Assembly (NCBI RefSeq): GCF_009377235.1 | Contig: NZ_VMNX01000051.1 | Span: 1-45,586 of the forward strand | DNA: 45,586 nt | Direction of reading: 5' to 3' | Source of the DNA: Streptomyces acidicola | GTDB taxonomy: Bacteria > Actinomycetota > Actinomycetes > Streptomycetales > Streptomycetaceae | In this document: piece by piece, positions 6,749 to 15,169 of the stretch | Layout: each line of letters opens with the position of its first letter | Numbering within the stretch: the first letter of the stretch is position 1 | Notes under the pieces: model-generated | Told to the model about the DNA's origin: nothing | Database searches by the model: none | Seen by the model: only the letters and a program-made list of their open reading frames with translations | Program-made: the position numbers and the translations under genes

Positions 6749-7735
6749 TCACCATCGGATCGGCACCGGAAGCGCCGTCAGCACCGCCGACACCGCGACG
6801 ACCGCCGCCAGCGCCACCACCTCCGCACGCGCGGGGGAGCAGGCGCTGAGCGGGTCGCTCGCGCGGGCCAGCCGGACGCGCGCCACCAGCGCGAGGACCG
6901 CGACGACGGCCACGAGAAGCACCTTGGCCAGCAGGACGCGCCCGTACGCCGTCGTGGTCAGCTGCTCCAGGACCGTGTCCGGTGGCATACGGCGCAGCGT
7001 GCTCCACACCCCAGTGGCGGTGATGGCGGCCAGGAGAACGGCCGCCACGCGCGCGTAGAGCCCCAACAACGCGGCACCCGCCTCCGTACCGCCCCACCGC
7101 CGGAGCATCCGCAGGACGTGGAGCAGGCCGCCCACCCACAGGGCGGCGCAGACCACGTGAACCAGCGTCAGGCCGCTGCCGGCCAGCGGAGTGTGCTCCG
7201 TCGTCGGATGTGCGCGCAGGGCCTCCGCGACGGCGACCGCGGCCAGCGGCCACGCCTGGGTGGCGGGGCGGCGCGAGAGGGCGCACAGTCCGGCCGCGGC
7301 GAACGCGTTGACCTCCAGGAGGGCGAGCTTGCCGTCCCGGGTCTCGTAGAGGCCCCCCACGTCGATGTCGGCAAGGCTCCCCGGCACCAGGTTGCCGGTC
7401 GCCACGACCGAGGCGAGACCCAGCGCGGCGACGAAACCGGCGGCGGCCGCGTACGGCGCCCAACTGCGCGGTGCCTCCGCGGGCGCCCCCGGCACCCGGC
7501 GTGCCAGCCACGCCGCGAACAGTTCGCCCGCCGGTATGCACAGCGCCGCGAACAGCACCGTGCGCAGCACGGCTATGCCGCCGGCCCCCGGAGCCGCCGC
7601 CTCGCCCGTGCCGTCCAGTGCGACGCGCGGCCCGAGCAACGGGATCAGGGCGGCTACGGCCACCAGGACAAGGACGGCGACGGCGCGCCCGGCGCCGGGA
7701 CGCAGGGCGTCGGCTGTCGGTCTGGTCAAGCTCAC
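6749..7735 (-). CDS. CopD family copper resistance/transport membrane protein
   Basis: 328 aa, GTG start at 7735 (read VSLTRPT) chosen for GGGG just upstream and because residues further upstream are non-hydrophobic. About eight membrane segments. The CopD signature is in the second half: HPTTEHTPLAGSGLTLVHVV followed by ALWVGGLLHVL, with conserved His residues probably for copper, then RVLLAKVLLVAVVAVLA and RVRL. CopD proteins work in copper uptake or export, usually with CopC; no CopC is encoded alongside. A 12-bp direct repeat (GCACCGGTTCAC-like, 6727-6751) covers the stop codon. Substrate copper is by family only. Confidence 0.83.
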   Translation of the reverse strand: MSLTRPTADALRPGAGRAVAVLVLVAVAALIPLLGPRVALDGTGEAAAPGAGGIAVLRTVLFAALCIPAGELFAAWLARRVPGAPAEAPRSWAPYAAAAGFVAALGLASVVATGNLVPGSLADIDVGGLYETRDGKLALLEVNAFAAAGLCALSRRPATQAWPLAAVAVAEALRAHPTTEHTPLAGSGLTLVHVVCAALWVGGLLHVLRMLRRWGGTEAGAALLGLYARVAAVLLAAITATGVWSTLRRMPPDTVLEQLTTTAYGRVLLAKVLLVAVVAVLALVARVRLARASDPLSACSPARAEVVALAAVVAVSAVLTALPVPIRW

Positions 7736-7835
7736 CCCCAGAGCTTCGCCAGTTGCCACAGAACAGGGCAAGTCATGGAAAACAACTGGCCGTACAGGAT
7801 TCCGCCCATGAGTACGCTTCGGGCCGCCCGGCGAT

Positions 7836-9245
7836 TCAAGCCCAGCACGCCTCGTCCGCGCCCCACGCCCCGGGCGGGCGCGACCAGTCGGCGGGCCCGC
7901 CGTCGAAGGACACCGGCGACAGCGCGTACCGCAGTCTCCCGAGAGAGCTGCGGGTCTCGGCGAGCCAGGCATCGGGACCGTCGTAAGAGGCGCAGGTACG
8001 GTCGTACGCGGCGTCGGCGGGCCCGCCTTCGCCCCGGCCTTCGCCCTTGCTGCCCGTCATCAGCCAGGCTGCTGTCCGCGCGAGCGCGAACCGGACGAGC
8101 CGTGTGCCGCCCTCCTCCCGTTGCTCGGTGAGCGAGCGCAGTACGGCCGCGGCCAGCAGGAAGCCGGTGCCGTGGTCGAGGGCCTGCGCGGGCAGCGCAC
8201 CCGGCTGCCCGGGCGAGCCCTCGGTCATCGCGATCCCGGTGGCGGCCTGCACCAGGCTGTCGAAGCCCCGCCGCCCCGCCCACGGCCCGTGCGCGCCCCA
8301 CGCCGACAACTGTGCCACCACGAGCCCGGGCCGACGCTCGGCCAGCGCCTGAGGGGCGAGCCCGAACCGGTCCAGGGCGCCCGGCCGGTAGCCGGTCACC
8401 ACCACGTCCGCCCTGGCGAGCAGCTCCTCGAACCTGCGGCGGTCCGTACGGTCGGCCAGGTCGAGCGTGGTCGACCGCTTCCCGAAGCCGGTGTCCGCGT
8501 GCTGGTCGGGGAGTTCGGGCAGCCCGGGGGAGTCCACGCGCAGAACGTCCGCGCCCAGCAGGCCGAGGGTGCGGGTGGCGACGGGGCCCGCGATGACCCG
8601 GGTGAGGTCCAGGACGCGCACGCCCGCCGCAGGCCGCCCCGACTCACCGGTGAGCCGCCGCACAGGACCGGCCCCGACGACCTCCCGGTGCAGCAGCGGC
8701 CCCGCGGCGACGGCCCGTCCCTGCTCGTGCCCTGCCCACTCCTCCGGTGTGCGCAGGGCGACCGCGAGCCCTCCGGCGCCGTACACCGTGTCCTCCACGT
8801 CCGTCGCGGACCGCTCCGCCAGAGCCGAGGCCACCGTCTCCGCCGACGCGTCCCCGGGCAGCCCCAGCGCGCCCAGCAGACGCGCCCGGTGATGCGGGTA
8901 GTTGGCGTGCGTCCGCACCCACCCGTCCGCCGTCCGCCAGAACCGCGACAGCGGCGCGAACGTGACCGGCTGCCGCCCGGCGACCAGCAGATGCCGCTCA
9001 CTCACGAAGGCCGTGGCGACCGCCCCGTCGTCCACCCGCACCCGGGGCACCTCGGCGAGCCCGGCCCGCCGCGCCCCCAGCTCGGCGGCGGCCAGCGCGC
9101 AGGCCCCGACACAGGCCCGCGCCAGCTCCCGCACGGGCAGCCGCGCCGGAAGCGCCCCGTCCCGTACGACCTCCGACACGCGCGGGAGCAGCGCGGGATC
9201 GCCGCCCAGCGCCTCCCACACGAACTCCGTGTTCACAGCATCCAT
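7836..9245 (-). CDS. CoA-transferase family III (CaiB/BaiF type)
   Basis: 469 aa from the ATG at 9245 (MDAVNTEF). The CaiB/BaiF fold is recognisable from about residue 205: VRVLDLTRVIAGPVATRTLGLLGADVLRVDSPG, then GKRSTTLDLADRTDRRRFEELLARADVVVTGYRPGALDRFG, then RRGFDSLVQAATGIA, where the Asp in FDSL sits at the expected catalytic aspartate position. The N-terminal 200 residues also have family-like segments (FAPLSRFWRTADGWVRTHANYPHHR), so this is a long, partly duplicated form. Such enzymes move CoA between carboxylic acids; the substrate cannot be told. It follows the subtilisin pair on the same strand but a terminator lies between. Confidence 0.87.
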   Translation of the reverse strand: MDAVNTEFVWEALGGDPALLPRVSEVVRDGALPARLPVRELARACVGACALAAAELGARRAGLAEVPRVRVDDGAVATAFVSERHLLVAGRQPVTFAPLSRFWRTADGWVRTHANYPHHRARLLGALGLPGDASAETVASALAERSATDVEDTVYGAGGLAVALRTPEEWAGHEQGRAVAAGPLLHREVVGAGPVRRLTGESGRPAAGVRVLDLTRVIAGPVATRTLGLLGADVLRVDSPGLPELPDQHADTGFGKRSTTLDLADRTDRRRFEELLARADVVVTGYRPGALDRFGLAPQALAERRPGLVVAQLSAWGAHGPWAGRRGFDSLVQAATGIAMTEGSPGQPGALPAQALDHGTGFLLAAAVLRSLTEQREEGGTRLVRFALARTAAWLMTGSKGEGRGEGGPADAAYDRTCASYDGPDAWLAETRSSLGRLRYALSPVSFDGGPADWSRPPGAWGADEACWA

Positions 9246-9298
9246 AGGTGCACTATGCGGTGTGTGCCCGGCCAACACGTTGACGTGGGGCAGCGAAA

Positions 9299-9328
9299 GG
9301 GCCGGGCGGCACCAGCACCGCCCGGCCC
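9299..9328 (-). terminator. Rho-independent terminator of the subtilisin genes
   Basis: A perfect 11-bp inverted repeat (GGGCCGGGCGG / CCGCCCGGCCC, 8-nt loop) lies about 20 bp downstream of the minus-strand peptidase stop at 9348, followed on that strand by CTTTCG. Strong stem, short U tract as usual in Streptomyces. Confidence 0.85.
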
Positions 9329-9347
9329 AACGCCCTTACGTGAAGCC

Positions 9348-10868
9348 CTACTTCGTCACCGCGTCCAGTGCGTCGGCCATGCCCCAGCCGTAGAAGCCGT
9401 TGCGGTTCTTCGGCCCCTCGCACACCGCGTCGACCTTGCCGTCCCCGTCGATGTCGTACGGGTCCGTGCACGCTGTGGCGTCCGCCCCGGCGTACAGCAG
9501 CGCCTTCACCAGGGCCGGCGAGGCGTACGGGTGCGTCGACTTGATGAGCGCGGCGACGCCCGCGACGTGCGGGGACGCCATCGACGTACCGGCCATGTAG
9601 CCCCACTTGCCGCCGGGCAGCGTGCCCAGGATCAGGCCGCTGGTGGCGGGCGGGGCCGGGGTCTGGTAGCGGGTCGAGTCGCCGCCGGGGGCCGCTATGT
9701 CGATCACGCCCAGACCGTGGTTGGAGAAGGAGGACTTGATGCCCTTCGCGCCCGTCGACGCGACCGTGACGACACCCGGTAGCTGGGTCGGGATGTCGAG
9801 GCACTCCGAGGGGTCGATCACACGGTCCGACGGAGTCGTGTCGTTCGGGGACGACGGGTCGGTTATCTCGTCGGCGGCGAGGTCGTAGTTCTCGTTGCCC
9901 GCCGCCGCGACGTTGACCGCGCCCTTGCGCTCCGCGTACCGGGACGCCCGGGTGACGGCCTCGACGAGCGCCTTCTGGTCCGGGTCGTCCTTGCAGTTGA
10001 AGTACCAGGGGTCCGTGTAGTAGCTGTTGTTCGTCACGTCGACGCCGTGCTCCGCCGCCCACACGAACCCGCAGACCACGGCCTCCGTGTAGAAGAAGCC
10101 GGCCGGCGTGGACACCTTGATGCCGGACACCTTCACCCCGGGTGCCACACCGGTCATCCCGACGCCGTTCTTGGCGGCCGCGATCTCACCCGCGACATGC
10201 GTGCCGTGCGGGCTCTCGTCGGCCCCGGGCCGCCAGGCCCCGTCGGCGGTGTCGGGCTTGCCCGTCACGCAGTTCACCGACGCCTCGCGGTCGAAGTTCG
10301 GCGCGATGTCGGGGTGCGTGTCGTCGACGCCCGTGTCGATGACGGCGACCGTCACGTCGGGGCTGCCGAGCGACTTCTCGTGCGCCTTGTCCGCCTTGAT
10401 GGCGGGCAGGTCCCACTGCAGAGGCTGCAGCGGGTCCTGCCCGGCCTCCGCGTCGGCGGCCGCCACCTCCTGGGCGGTCAGCACCTTCGGCGCGCCCAGG
10501 TCGGTCGTCGACTGCGCGGGCAGCGGCGCGGTGCGCGTGGCACCGGCCGACTCCACGCCGCGCACCTTGCGGATCGCCGCGGCGAACCCGGAATCCGAGG
10601 AGTGCACGACGATGACGCCGATCTGGTCGTACGACGTCACGATCGTGCCGCCGGCCTTGGCGATGGCCTTCTTCACCTGCGAGGAAGTGCCGTGCCCGGG
10701 ACTGACGTTGACCACGTAGCTGAGCGGGGTGGCGTCAGCGGCGGCCTCCTGGGGAGCCGCCACCGAGGCCGACGCCGTCGTGTTCGGCAGGACGGCGAGC
10801 GCCGTCGCCATGGCCATCCCCAGCGGGATCGCCACCACACGGCGGGAGCGCTTGCGAGGCGCTGTCAT
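9348..10868 (-). CDS. Secreted S8 subtilisin-family serine peptidase (second of a tandem pair)
   Basis: 506 aa, ATG at 10868 with GGAG upstream. Signal peptide at about 1-35 (RKRSRR, hydrophobic core, ASA). Residues about 48-112 look like an I9-type inhibitor propeptide (LSYVVNVSPG ... IGVIVVHSSD). Catalytic triad: D178 in VAVIDTGVD, H221 in HGTHVAG, S429 in GTSMASPHVAG; the oxyanion Asn is in AAAGNENYD. Cysteines at VNCVTG, VVCGF, FNCKDD, SECLD and two near the end suggest disulfides. Residues 472-480 (DIDGDGKVD) form a calcium-binding EF-hand-like loop after the catalytic core. Highly similar to the neighbour at 10977-12512, so a tandem duplication; both lie in the same direction 108 bp apart. 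Confidence 0.96.
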   Translation of the reverse strand: MTAPRKRSRRVVAIPLGMAMATALAVLPNTTASASVAAPQEAAADATPLSYVVNVSPGHGTSSQVKKAIAKAGGTIVTSYDQIGVIVVHSSDSGFAAAIRKVRGVESAGATRTAPLPAQSTTDLGAPKVLTAQEVAAADAEAGQDPLQPLQWDLPAIKADKAHEKSLGSPDVTVAVIDTGVDDTHPDIAPNFDREASVNCVTGKPDTADGAWRPGADESPHGTHVAGEIAAAKNGVGMTGVAPGVKVSGIKVSTPAGFFYTEAVVCGFVWAAEHGVDVTNNSYYTDPWYFNCKDDPDQKALVEAVTRASRYAERKGAVNVAAAGNENYDLAADEITDPSSPNDTTPSDRVIDPSECLDIPTQLPGVVTVASTGAKGIKSSFSNHGLGVIDIAAPGGDSTRYQTPAPPATSGLILGTLPGGKWGYMAGTSMASPHVAGVAALIKSTHPYASPALVKALLYAGADATACTDPYDIDGDGKVDAVCEGPKNRNGFYGWGMADALDAVTK

Positions 10869-10897
10869 GATGTCTCCAGTTCGTTCGCGGACGAGCG

Positions 10898-10951
10898 GTA
10901 CGAGCCGTGCGGGCCCCGTACGAGCCGTGCGGGCCCGTACGAGCTGTGCGG
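10898..10951. repeat. Three imperfect tandem 19-20-bp repeats between the subtilisin genes
   Basis: Units GTACGAGCCGTGCGGGCCCC (10898-10917), GTACGAGCCGTGCGGGCCC (10918-10936) and a partial GTACGAGCTGTGCGG (10937-10951). They fill about half of the 108-bp gap between the two peptidase genes. They could be slippage products or tandem protein-binding sites in the leader of the downstream gene. Confidence 0.85.
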
Positions 10952-10976
10952 AAGAGCGATCAGCCGATGGCTGCGC

Positions 10977-12512
10977 CTACTTGACGGCCTTGAGCGCGTT
11001 GACGATCCCGGCTCCGTAGAAGCCGTTCGCCTTCGGGCCGCCCTCGCACACGGCGTCCTGCTTGCCGTCGCCGTCCTGGTCGTACGACTCGGGGCAGGCC
11101 TGCTTGTCGGCCTGCGCCTTCAGCAGCCGCTGCAACTCGGTGCCGTCCGCCCGCGGATGGGTGGACTTCAGCAGCGCGGCGACGCCCGCGACGTGCGGCG
11201 ACGCCATCGAGGTGCCCTGCAGGAAGGCGTACTGCCCGTTCGGCATGGTGGAGAGGATCCGGCCGTCCTTCGACGGGGTGTCCGGGAGCTGGTAGCGCCG
11301 GTCGCCGCCGGGGGCCGCGACGTCGATGACGCCCTTGCCGTACGTCGAGTAGTACGACTTGAGGTTCTGGACGCCCGTCGCGCTGACCGTGACGACACCC
11401 GGCAGCTGGGTCGGCACGTCGAAGCACTCGGACGGGTCGATGGTGCGCTCGACCGGGGTGGAGTCGTCGGGGCTCGTGGTGTCGACGATCGCGTCCGAGG
11501 CGAGGTCGTGGTTGGAGTTGCCCGCCGACGCCACGTTCAGCAGGCCCTTCTTCTGCGCGTACAGCTGGGCCCGGTTGACCGCGTCGACGATGGCCTTCTG
11601 GTCCGGGTCGTCCACGCAGTTGTAGAGCCACGGGTCGACGTAGTAGCTGTTGTTCGTGATCTCCACGCCCTTGTCGGCGGCGAACACGAAGGCGCAGACG
11701 ACGTTCTCCGGGTAGAACAGGCCGTTGTCCGGGTCGCTCACCTTGATGCCGGACACCTTCACGCCCGGGGCGACACCGGCGACGCCTATGCCGTTGCGGG
11801 CCGCGGCGATCTCACCGGCGACGTGCGTGCCGTGGTAGTCGTCCGCGGTGTACGGGCGCCAGGCGCCCTCGCTGGTGTCCGCGACGCCGCCGACGCAGTT
11901 GGCCGACTGGGACGCGGAGAAGTTCGGGGCGAGGTCCGGGTGGGTGTCGTCGACGCCGGTGTCGATCACGGCGACGGTGACCTTGCTGCTGCCCGGGTTG
12001 ATCTTCGCGGCCTTGTCGGCGCCTATCGCCCGCAGGTCCCACTGGTCGGCCTCGAGGGGCTCGCTCCCGGGGACGTCCGCCGACGCGGCCTTCACCTTGG
12101 CGGCCTCCTCGGCCGTCAGATAGTCCGCGGCACCCTCGTCCGTGGTGCCCGCGGCGACCAGGGGAGTGGTCCGGGTGGCGCCCGCGGACTGCACACCGCG
12201 CACGGCACGTATCTGCGCGCCGAACTCCGGGTTGGCCGAGTGGACCACGATCACGCCGATCTTGTCGTACGTGATGACGACGGTGCCACCGGCCTTGGCT
12301 ATCGCCTTCTCGACGGCCGCGATGGTCCGCTTGGCCGTCGTCGTGTTGACGACGTACGCCAGGTTCGGGCCGTCCTCGGTCGCCGAGGCGGAGGGGGCCG
12401 AGGTGAGCGGCGCGGCCGAGGCGACACCCGGCAGGAAGCCGAGGGAGGCGGTGAGCGAGAGAGCGACCGGAACCGCGAGCGCGAGACGGCGTCTTGAGCG
12501 CAGTTGAGCCAT
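10977..12512 (-). CDS. Secreted S8 subtilisin-family serine peptidase (first of a tandem pair)
   Basis: 511 aa, ATG at 12512 with GGAG upstream. Signal peptide 1-33 (RSRRR, hydrophobic core, VASA|AP). I9-like propeptide at about 51-115. Triad D184 (VAVIDTGVD), H227 (YHGTHVAG), S435 (GTSMASPHVAG). A DQDGDGKQD calcium loop lies in the C-terminal 35 residues, as in the downstream copy. The two mature domains match almost block for block (for example the APGVKVSGIKVS and ITNNSYY/VTNNSYY segments), while the propeptide-to-core linkers differ. Probably an extracellular or cell-surface protease. Its promoter must lie in 12513-12957. Confidence 0.96.
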   Translation of the reverse strand: MAQLRSRRRLALAVPVALSLTASLGFLPGVASAAPLTSAPSASATEDGPNLAYVVNTTTAKRTIAAVEKAIAKAGGTVVITYDKIGVIVVHSANPEFGAQIRAVRGVQSAGATRTTPLVAAGTTDEGAADYLTAEEAAKVKAASADVPGSEPLEADQWDLRAIGADKAAKINPGSSKVTVAVIDTGVDDTHPDLAPNFSASQSANCVGGVADTSEGAWRPYTADDYHGTHVAGEIAAARNGIGVAGVAPGVKVSGIKVSDPDNGLFYPENVVCAFVFAADKGVEITNNSYYVDPWLYNCVDDPDQKAIVDAVNRAQLYAQKKGLLNVASAGNSNHDLASDAIVDTTSPDDSTPVERTIDPSECFDVPTQLPGVVTVSATGVQNLKSYYSTYGKGVIDVAAPGGDRRYQLPDTPSKDGRILSTMPNGQYAFLQGTSMASPHVAGVAALLKSTHPRADGTELQRLLKAQADKQACPESYDQDGDGKQDAVCEGGPKANGFYGAGIVNALKAVK

Positions 12513-12957
12513 GGGATCTCCACATCATCCGGAAACGAAACCCGCCCGTGACACAAGGGTGCCCGGGCAGGTACATGACGGGTACTGCAGGCCGAAACTA
12601 TCTCCCGTCCTCCCTGGCCAGCAACGACTTACGGCGACGACGACCGAAGTACAGGGAAACCCCTCGCTCGAGCGGGGCCGGTGACCGGTCCCGACCGCTT
12701 ACGAACCGCTGGTGAACCTCTTGCGAAAAGAACCGTGCGGGAGTTGAACCGGTTCCCGCGCGCCGCCGTGACGTTGAGCAGGGAGCCCGAGCACGATCGG
12801 GCCCCCTGCCGGATCACGCACCGGGCACCTGCACCTCGCCGGCCGGCGTGATCCACATCTACCTGAGGATCAGAGCCGTCATATGTCCGAAACCGACCCG
12901 TCCCCCACATCACCCCCGACCACCGGGACAACCGAAACCGCAACGCGAGGAGACTCC
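12513..12957. promoter_or_regulatory. 445-bp divergent intergenic region between peptidase and symporter genes
   Basis: No gene is supported here. It must hold the promoters of the leftward peptidase genes and the rightward DUF485/symporter operon. Visible symmetric elements: a perfect 10-bp palindrome GAACCGGTTC at 12746-12755, and a GCCCGA/TCGGGC inverted repeat just downstream, near 12786-12803. An ATG at 12883 is in frame with the DUF485 gene but lacks a well-spaced ribosome binding site. Confidence 0.5.
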
Positions 12958-13314
12958 GTGGCAACCGACGCACCGCCCCCCTCGAAGGCAGAGCACCAAC
13001 TCCCCCCGACAGAGGAGTTCGTCCGGGTGCAGGAGAGCGCGGACTTCGGTGAACTGCGCCGCTCCCACCGCTCCTTCGCCTTCCCGCTGACCGTCGCCTT
13101 CATCGCCTGGTACCTGCTGTACGTCCTGCTCTCCAACTACGCGGGCGACTTCATGGGCACCAAGCTGTTCGGCAACATCAACGTCGCCTTCGTCCTCGGC
13201 GTCGCCCAGTTCGTCACCACGTTCCTCATCGCCTGGTGGTACTCGCGGCACGCCGCCGCGAAGCTCGACCCCAAGGCCGAGGCCATCAAGTCCGAGATGG
13301 AGGGCGGCGCATGA
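12958..13314 (+). CDS. DUF485 family membrane protein, partner of the symporter
   Basis: 118 aa from a GTG at 12958, chosen because GAGGAGACTCC gives an ideal ribosome binding site; an in-frame ATG at 12883 would add 25 Thr/Pro-rich residues without one. The conserved core starts at FVRVQESADFGELRRSHRSFAFP, followed by two membrane helices (FIAWYLLYVLLSNYAGDFM and INVAFVLGVAQFVTTFLIAWWY) and a charged tail. DUF485 proteins (YjcH in E. coli) are encoded directly before ActP-type acetate symporters. ATGA overlap with the next gene indicates translational coupling. Confidence 0.9.
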   Translation: MATDAPPPSKAEHQLPPTEEFVRVQESADFGELRRSHRSFAFPLTVAFIAWYLLYVLLSNYAGDFMGTKLFGNINVAFVLGVAQFVTTFLIAWWYSRHAAAKLDPKAEAIKSEMEGGA

Positions 13315-14939
13315 GCCCCGTACAGCAGACCGTTCTCGCCGCCACGAACAACGCCAGCGAGCATCGCCCGCTGATCATCTCCCTGTTCGCGGCGTTCGTC
13401 GTGGCGACGCTCGTCATCACCGTCTGGGCGGGCCGTCAGACCAAGGACGCCGCCGACTTCTACGCGGGCGGCCGCCAGTTCAGCGCCTTCCAGAACGGAC
13501 TCGCGGTCTCCGGCGACTACATGTCGGCCGCGTCGTTCCTCGGCATCGCGGGCGCGATCGCCATCTTCGGCTACGACGGCTTCCTCTACTCCATCGGCTT
13601 CCTGGTCGCCTGGCTGGTGGCGCTGCTCCTGGTGGCCGAGCCGCTCAGGAACTCCGGCCGCTACACGATGGGCGACGTCCTCGCGTACCGCATGCGCCAG
13701 CGCCCGGTGCGCACGGCGGCCGGCACCTCCACGATCGTCGTCTCGATCTTCTACCTGCTGGCCCAGATGGCGGGCGCGGGCGTCCTCGTCTCGCTGCTGC
13801 TCGGCATCACCTCGGACGCGGGCAAGATCGCCATCGTCGCCCTCGTCGGCCTCCTGATGATCGTGTACGTCTCCATCGGCGGCATGAAGGGCACCACCTG
13901 GGTCCAGATGGTCAAGGCCGTGCTGCTCATCGGCGGCACCCTCCTGATCACCTTCCTGGTGCTGCTGAAGTTCAACTTCAACATCTCCGACCTGCTCGGC
14001 TCGGCCGCCGAGAACAGCGGCAAGGGCGCAGCCTTCCTGGAGCCCGGCCTGCAGTACGGCGCGACCGGCACCTCCAAGCTGGACTTCATCTCGCTCGGCA
14101 TCGCGCTGGTCCTCGGCACCGCCGGTCTGCCGCACATCCTGATCCGCTTCTACACGGTGCCCAACGCCAAGGCCGCCCGGAAGTCCGTGAACTGGGCGAT
14201 CGGCATCATCGGCGCCTTCTACCTGATGACCATCGCCCTCGGCTTCGGCGCCGCCGCGCTGATCTCCCAGGACGAGATCATCGAGTCCAACCCGTCCGGC
14301 AACACGGCGGCACCGCTGCTCGCCCTGCACCTCGGCGGCGTCGACTCGGCCTGGGGCGCGATCCTGCTCGCGACGATCTCGGCGGTGGCCTTCGCGACGA
14401 TCCTCGCCGTGGTCGCCGGTCTCACCCTCGCCTCGTCGTCCTCCTTCGCGCACGACATCTACGCCAACGTCATCCGCAAGGGGAAGGCCACCGAGAAGGA
14501 GGAGATGAAGGCGGCCCGCTGGGCGACCGTGTTCATCGGCATCGTCTCCATCGCCCTGGGTGCCCTCGCCCGCGATCTGAACGTGGCCGGTCTGGTCGCG
14601 CTGGCCTTCGCGGTCGCCGCGTCCGCCAACCTGCCGACCATCCTCTACAGCCTGTTCTGGAAGAAGTTCACCACCCAGGGCGCGCTGTGGTCGATCTACG
14701 GTGGTCTCATCGTGGCCGTGGGCCTGGTGCTGTTCTCGCCCGTCGTCTCCGGCGACCCGAAGGCGATGTTCCCGGACGTCGACTTCGCCTGGTTCCCGCT
14801 GAAGAACCCGGGCATCATCTCCATCCCGTTCGGCTTCCTGATGGGCTGGCTGGGCACGGTCCTGTCCAAGGAGGAGCCCGACGCCGGCAAGTACGCCGAG
14901 CTGGAGGTGCGTTCCCTCACCGGCACCGGGGCCCACTGA
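13311..14939 (+). CDS. actP: Sodium:solute symporter, acetate permease (ActP) type
   Basis: 542 aa, about 13 membrane segments. SSS-family marks: DFYAGGRQFSAFQNGLAVSGDYMSAASFLG near the N-terminus, YVSIGGMKGTTWVQMVKA, GTAGLPHILIRFYTV and SSSFAHDIYANVIRKGK. The last two are typical of the ActP branch, which takes up acetate and other short-chain monocarboxylates with a cation. Pairing with DUF485 and the ATGA overlap support this. Substrate is by family; propionate, pyruvate or glycolate are alternatives. A hairpin follows the stop codon. Confidence 0.93.
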   Translation: MSPVQQTVLAATNNASEHRPLIISLFAAFVVATLVITVWAGRQTKDAADFYAGGRQFSAFQNGLAVSGDYMSAASFLGIAGAIAIFGYDGFLYSIGFLVAWLVALLLVAEPLRNSGRYTMGDVLAYRMRQRPVRTAAGTSTIVVSIFYLLAQMAGAGVLVSLLLGITSDAGKIAIVALVGLLMIVYVSIGGMKGTTWVQMVKAVLLIGGTLLITFLVLLKFNFNISDLLGSAAENSGKGAAFLEPGLQYGATGTSKLDFISLGIALVLGTAGLPHILIRFYTVPNAKAARKSVNWAIGIIGAFYLMTIALGFGAAALISQDEIIESNPSGNTAAPLLALHLGGVDSAWGAILLATISAVAFATILAVVAGLTLASSSSFAHDIYANVIRKGKATEKEEMKAARWATVFIGIVSIALGALARDLNVAGLVALAFAVAASANLPTILYSLFWKKFTTQGALWSIYGGLIVAVGLVLFSPVVSGDPKAMFPDVDFAWFPLKNPGIISIPFGFLMGWLGTVLSKEEPDAGKYAELEVRSLTGTGAH

Positions 14940-14940
14940 G

Positions 14941-14960
14941 CGCTCCCCTTCAGGGGCGCG
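14941..14960 (+). terminator. Terminator after the symporter gene
   Basis: CGCTCCCC-TTCA-GGGGCGCG forms an 8-bp stem with one mismatch and a TTCA tetraloop, one base after the symporter stop codon, followed by TTCCG. Short, but the position fits. Confidence 0.65.
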
Positions 14961-15169
14961 TTCCGCCGGGGCTTCGGTACACCGGTACAGAACGCGACAG
15001 CGCGCGGGGCCGTCGCAGAGATCTACGGGCCGTCGGTTTTCGGCCGTCGTGGGGATCTACGGCGGCCCCGCCGCGTCTCGTGGGGCGAGGGCCACTGGTG
15101 TTGTCAGTCCTGTCACGTAGGCTCGCAGATGTCGGAGTATTGGTGATCCGTTCACGGGAGGGGGCCCAC

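Noticed and set aside
10047..12497. 816-residue plus-strand open frame across both peptidase genes
   Set aside because: Crosses two clear minus-strand subtilisin genes; its sequence is a Val/Arg/Gly shadow.
12730..12760. tRNA-like GGGAGTTGAACC string near the peptidase promoter
   Set aside because: No cloverleaf can be folded around it, and no CCA-proximal acceptor stem pairs.
13137..14936. 599-residue open frame antisense to the symporter
   Set aside because: Composition is Asp/Gly/His/Arg low complexity typical of an antisense shadow; the plus strand encodes a clear SSS symporter.
14961..15169. Molybdenum cofactor riboswitch upstream of moaA
   Set aside because: The region has GC-rich repeats and partial stems, but I cannot match the conserved riboswitch core.
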